NCBI GenBank assembly: GCA_014163555.1
Contig: JACJGO010000001.1
Location: 186,001-250,000, forward strand
DNA length: 64,000 nucleotides
Origin: Flavisolibacter longurius
GTDB lineage: Bacteria; Bacteroidota; Bacteroidia; Chitinophagales; Chitinophagaceae
Direction of reading: 5' to 3'
Shown: piece after piece, positions 63,166 through 64,000 of the stretch
Layout: the number at the start of each line of letters is the position of its first letter
Numbering within the stretch: the stretch's first letter is position 1
The notes under the pieces: generated by a model
Database searches by the model: none
What the model saw: only the letters and a program-made list of their open reading frames with translations
What the model was told of the DNA's origin: nothing
Made by a program: the position numbers and the translations under genes

Positions 63166-64000
63166 TCAGGAAGCACCTCGGGCAAATGCCCGGATCCCTT
63201 CCACCAGTTTGTCCAACTGGTCAGTGGTAGTGTAAACGTTGGGTGTAATGCGAACGCCATGGATATTTTCCCACTCAATGCTAGTAGCGTGAATTTTATG
63301 CCGGTTGAAAAGAAAACTGTCCAGTTCACCCGGCTTTTTCCCTTCTACCGACACTAACCCGATGGCACAGCTCCAGGCCGGGTGCAGAGAGGTGTGCAAT
63401 TTCACCTTGGGCTCGTCTTTTACCTTTTCCATCCAGTAATTCTTAAGATAATGCAGCCGTTTCTGCTTGCGTTCACTGCCAATCATCTGGTGAAACTCTA
63501 TCGCCTTGCCAATGGCCTGTTCAATAAAAAACGGGCGGGTACCCAGGTGCTCAAACTTGCGAATATCATCCTTGAGCGGGTCATCGCTGGCAAACAGGGG
63601 ATATATGTTTTTAATCTTTTCTTTTTTTACATACAACAAACCGCTGCCGATGGGTGCATACAACCATTTGTGCAGGCTGGTGGCAAAATAATCCGCTCCC
63701 AGGTCGGGAATCGCAAACTGCAAATGCGCAAAACTATGGGCGCCGTCTACCAAAACTTCGATGCCTCGTTTATGGGCTTCATCCGCAATTTTACGCACAG
63801 GCAAAACCTGTCCATTCCAGTTAATGATATGCGTTATGTTCACCACCTTCGTCCGGGGTGAAAACGCAGAAACAAACTTCTTAACCAGGTAGGCTTCATT
63901 CTCCGAAGGCAATTCAAGGTTTACCCATACTACTTTAATCCCATCCCGCTTTTCCCGCTGCTTCCAGGCATTCACCACGTTGGGATAATCCTGCTTAGAA
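63166..64000 (-). CDS. Class V-fold PLP-dependent aminotransferase, N-terminus beyond window
   Basis: The frame is open to the window end, so 277 C-terminal codons are visible and the start is missing; the GTG at 63978 is internal. The PLP-binding Lys lies in DYFATSLHKWLYAPIGSG, the PLP-ring Asp and adjacent His in LVDGAHSFAHL, and a class V-type end follows (HGVRITPNVYTTTDQLDKLV). It resembles the isopenicillin-N-epimerase-like/selenocysteine-lyase-like branch, whose members differ widely in substrate. The residue before the HK pair and the HATSI region fit an enzyme acting on small amino acids, but no substrate can be named. Confidence 0.85.
   Translation of the reverse strand, partial: SKQDYPNVVNAWKQREKRDGIKVVWVNLELPSENEAYLVKKFVSAFSPRTKVVNITHIINWNGQVLPVRKIADEAHKRGIEVLVDGAHSFAHLQFAIPDLGADYFATSLHKWLYAPIGSGLLYVKKEKIKNIYPLFASDDPLKDDIRKFEHLGTRPFFIEQAIGKAIEFHQMIGSERKQKRLHYLKNYWMEKVKDEPKVKLHTSLHPAWSCAIGLVSVEGKKPGELDSFLFNRHKIHATSIEWENIHGVRITPNVYTTTDQLDKLVEGIRAFARGAS

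Overview
The window looks like a core chromosomal segment of a Bacteroidota member, most likely Chitinophagaceae or a close relative (family level is inference). Evidence: many genes are preceded by the Bacteroidetes -7 box TAnnTTTG; Shine-Dalgarno sequences are almost absent, except for a perfect one in front of rpsU; there is a PorU/PorV-type type IX secretion pair with an FlgD-like C-terminal region, a eukaryotic-type citrate synthase, and many secreted S9/M13/S1-P1 type hydrolases.

Layout. 1-6.5 kb: a partial TPR protein, DoxX, a PBP4-type carboxypeptidase, a frameshifted outer-membrane barrel gene, cinA, and a REP-like hairpin pair. 6.5-13.4 kb: a 2-oxoacid dehydrogenase E2 subunit, a lipoprotein phosphatase, an unknown protein, a large S9 peptidase and an EamA transporter. 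13.4-14.3 kb: a gene-free patch of hairpin repeats. 14.3-22.3 kb: a NatAB-like ABC exporter, two tandem zinc-hydrolase relatives (S1/P1 nuclease and PLC-like), a COG2509-like FAD protein and the ABC-F protein Uup. 22.4-28.5 kb: citrate synthase facing sucD, rfaE1 with an amino-acid permease, and an OmpH/Skp protein. 28.7-50.3 kb: the transcription/translation core (rpoC, rpoB, rplL, rplJ, rplA, rplK, nusG, secE, tRNA-Trp, tuf, four tRNAs, hpf, xerC, rpsU). This block is split twice by unrelated genes: an HHH protein plus an M13 peptidase between rplL and rpoB, and an FkbM methyltransferase plus a GT-C glycosyltransferase between rplK and nusG. 50.4-55.2 kb: ribE and a cell-surface cluster (methyltransferase, polytopic GT-C-like protein, membrane transglutaminase-like protein, acyltransferase). 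55.3-61.5 kb: a porV2-porU2-like operon. 61.8-64 kb: tyrS and a partial class V aminotransferase.

The most unusual structure is not a gene. About a dozen 3' untranslated regions and the spacers between tRNAs are filled with degenerate arrays of short words, each spacer with its own vocabulary, usually in both orientations so that the spacer folds on itself. Many arrays begin exactly at the stop codon. Between rpoB and rpoC the array contains a perfect 48-bp palindrome. One vocabulary has an exact 14-mer match inside the coding linker of the E2 gene. Other points of note are the rpsU Shine-Dalgarno, the split rpl-rpo operon, a probably leaderless uup mRNA, and a one-base frameshift at a T6 run in a barrel gene.

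All identifications come from reading the sequence; no database search was run.
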